This document shows positions 13,676-14,009 of a stretch of DNA of 14,009 nt, in pieces. The position numbers were made by a program, and so were the translations under genes. The number at the start of each line of letters is the position of its first letter. Position 1 is the first letter of the stretch. The notes under the pieces are model-generated. The model saw only the letters and a list, made by a program, of their open reading frames with translations, had not been told where the DNA came from and did no database searches. This DNA comes from CF-13 sp035279665 (GTDB lineage: Bacteria; Chloroflexota; Dormibacteria; CF-121), in the NCBI GenBank assembly GCA_035279665.1, contig DATEHI010000121.1, positions 1 through 14,009 on the forward strand. The letters run 5' to 3'.

Positions 13676-13681
13676 ATTCTA
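13676..13681 (-). promoter_or_regulatory. TAGAAT -10 element of nfeD
   Basis: The minus strand reads TAGAAT, then GGCCGCGG, then the nfeD ATG. A partial -35, TCGGCA (13705-13700, four of six), stands 18 bases upstream. The predicted transcript starts at or within a base or two of the ATG. Confidence 0.5.
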
Positions 13682-13709
13682 CGGCCTAACGGGCGCGCGT
13701 GCCGAGCGC

Positions 13710-14003
13710 TCAGGCCGCTTCGGCTTGCAAATGCCCGCGCGCGCGCCGCTCGACCGCGATCGGCACGATCCCGGCGCCCTGGATGACCTCGAGCACCTTG
13801 CTAAGACCGACTTGCTCGCGCCCGGCCGGGAAGTCGATGCCGATGACCGACATCGAGGCGTCGCAGGCGGGGCAACTGGTGGCGCTCACCGCCTCGGTGG
13901 GATCCCAGGTGCGCTGGGTACAGGCGCCGCACCCGCGGCAGATCAGATCGAACATCATCCCCTTCCGGGCACGCACAGGCGTGAATTCCCCACCTCGCTC
14001 CAC
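13710..14003 (-). CDS. Small zinc-ribbon protein, possibly cut by the window edge
   Basis: Unknown 97-residue protein with two CxxC pairs, CRGC (22-25) and CPAC (44-47), plus Cys28; this is a zinc ribbon of the kind found in many small regulatory or nucleic-acid-associated proteins. After it come SVIGIDFPAGREQVGL and an amphipathic helix (VGLSKVLEVIQGAGIVPI), with a basic tail. The reported GTG at 14003 is the first in the window, but the frame is still open at the edge, so the true start could be outside. Conversely, ATG 13958 or 13955 (MMFDLICRGCG), with GGAAGGGG just ahead, would place the ribbon at the very N-terminus, as is common. It lies 42 bases before nfeD. Function is not inferable. 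Confidence 0.65.
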   Translation of the reverse strand: MERGGEFTPVRARKGMMFDLICRGCGACTQRTWDPTEAVSATSCPACDASMSVIGIDFPAGREQVGLSKVLEVIQGAGIVPIAVERRARGHLQAEAA

Positions 14004-14009
14004 GTCACG

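Overview
The window looks like a chromosomal housekeeping stretch from a GC-rich bacterium (about 65-70% G+C in most genes by hand count). Several gene types (a UlaG-like MBL protein, a GH15 glycosidase, an NfeD plus SPFH pair, and an ArgS of the NPVYYAQYAHAR type) fit Chloroflexota or a related high-GC soil lineage. No marker gene is present, so this placement is tentative. I see no rRNA, tRNA, CRISPR array, transposase or phage gene, and no gene-free stretch over 300 bases; the largest gaps are 119 and 108 bases.

Layout from right to left, all on the minus strand except one gene: a small zinc-ribbon protein at the edge; NfeD, an SPFH/band-7 protein and a GNAT acetyltransferase; a membrane-anchored HtrA protease and arginyl-tRNA synthetase; and an MBL-fold protein. 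A plus-strand GH15 glycosidase follows, convergent with the MBL gene and divergent from CTP synthase. Then come CTP synthase (pyrG) with a translationally coupled GlpX-like protein, a secreted M23 peptidase, and a four-gene group (81-residue unknown protein, small cupin-like protein, radical SAM enzyme, site-2 protease).

The most useful pattern is regulatory. Minus-strand hexamers TAGAAT or TAGACT lie 8-13 bases before the start codons of nfeD, htrA, the MBL gene, pyrG and the M23 gene, and one more touches the left edge. By eye these are the only occurrences on that strand. They look like -10 elements of leaderless or nearly leaderless transcripts, and they split the window into transcription units. 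Genes inside units instead use 4-base start/stop overlaps or Shine-Dalgarno sites.

A second theme is enzymes whose usual active-site residues are changed: the GlpX-like protein (three acidic metal-site positions lost), the MBL protein (most metal ligands replaced) and ArgS (HIGH and MSK motifs altered). ArgS also appears to start at a CTG codon. The candidate for an undescribed system is the 81-aa/cupin/radical SAM/site-2 protease operon. It has its own -35/-10 promoter, and its first two genes are clearly lower in G+C than their surroundings.
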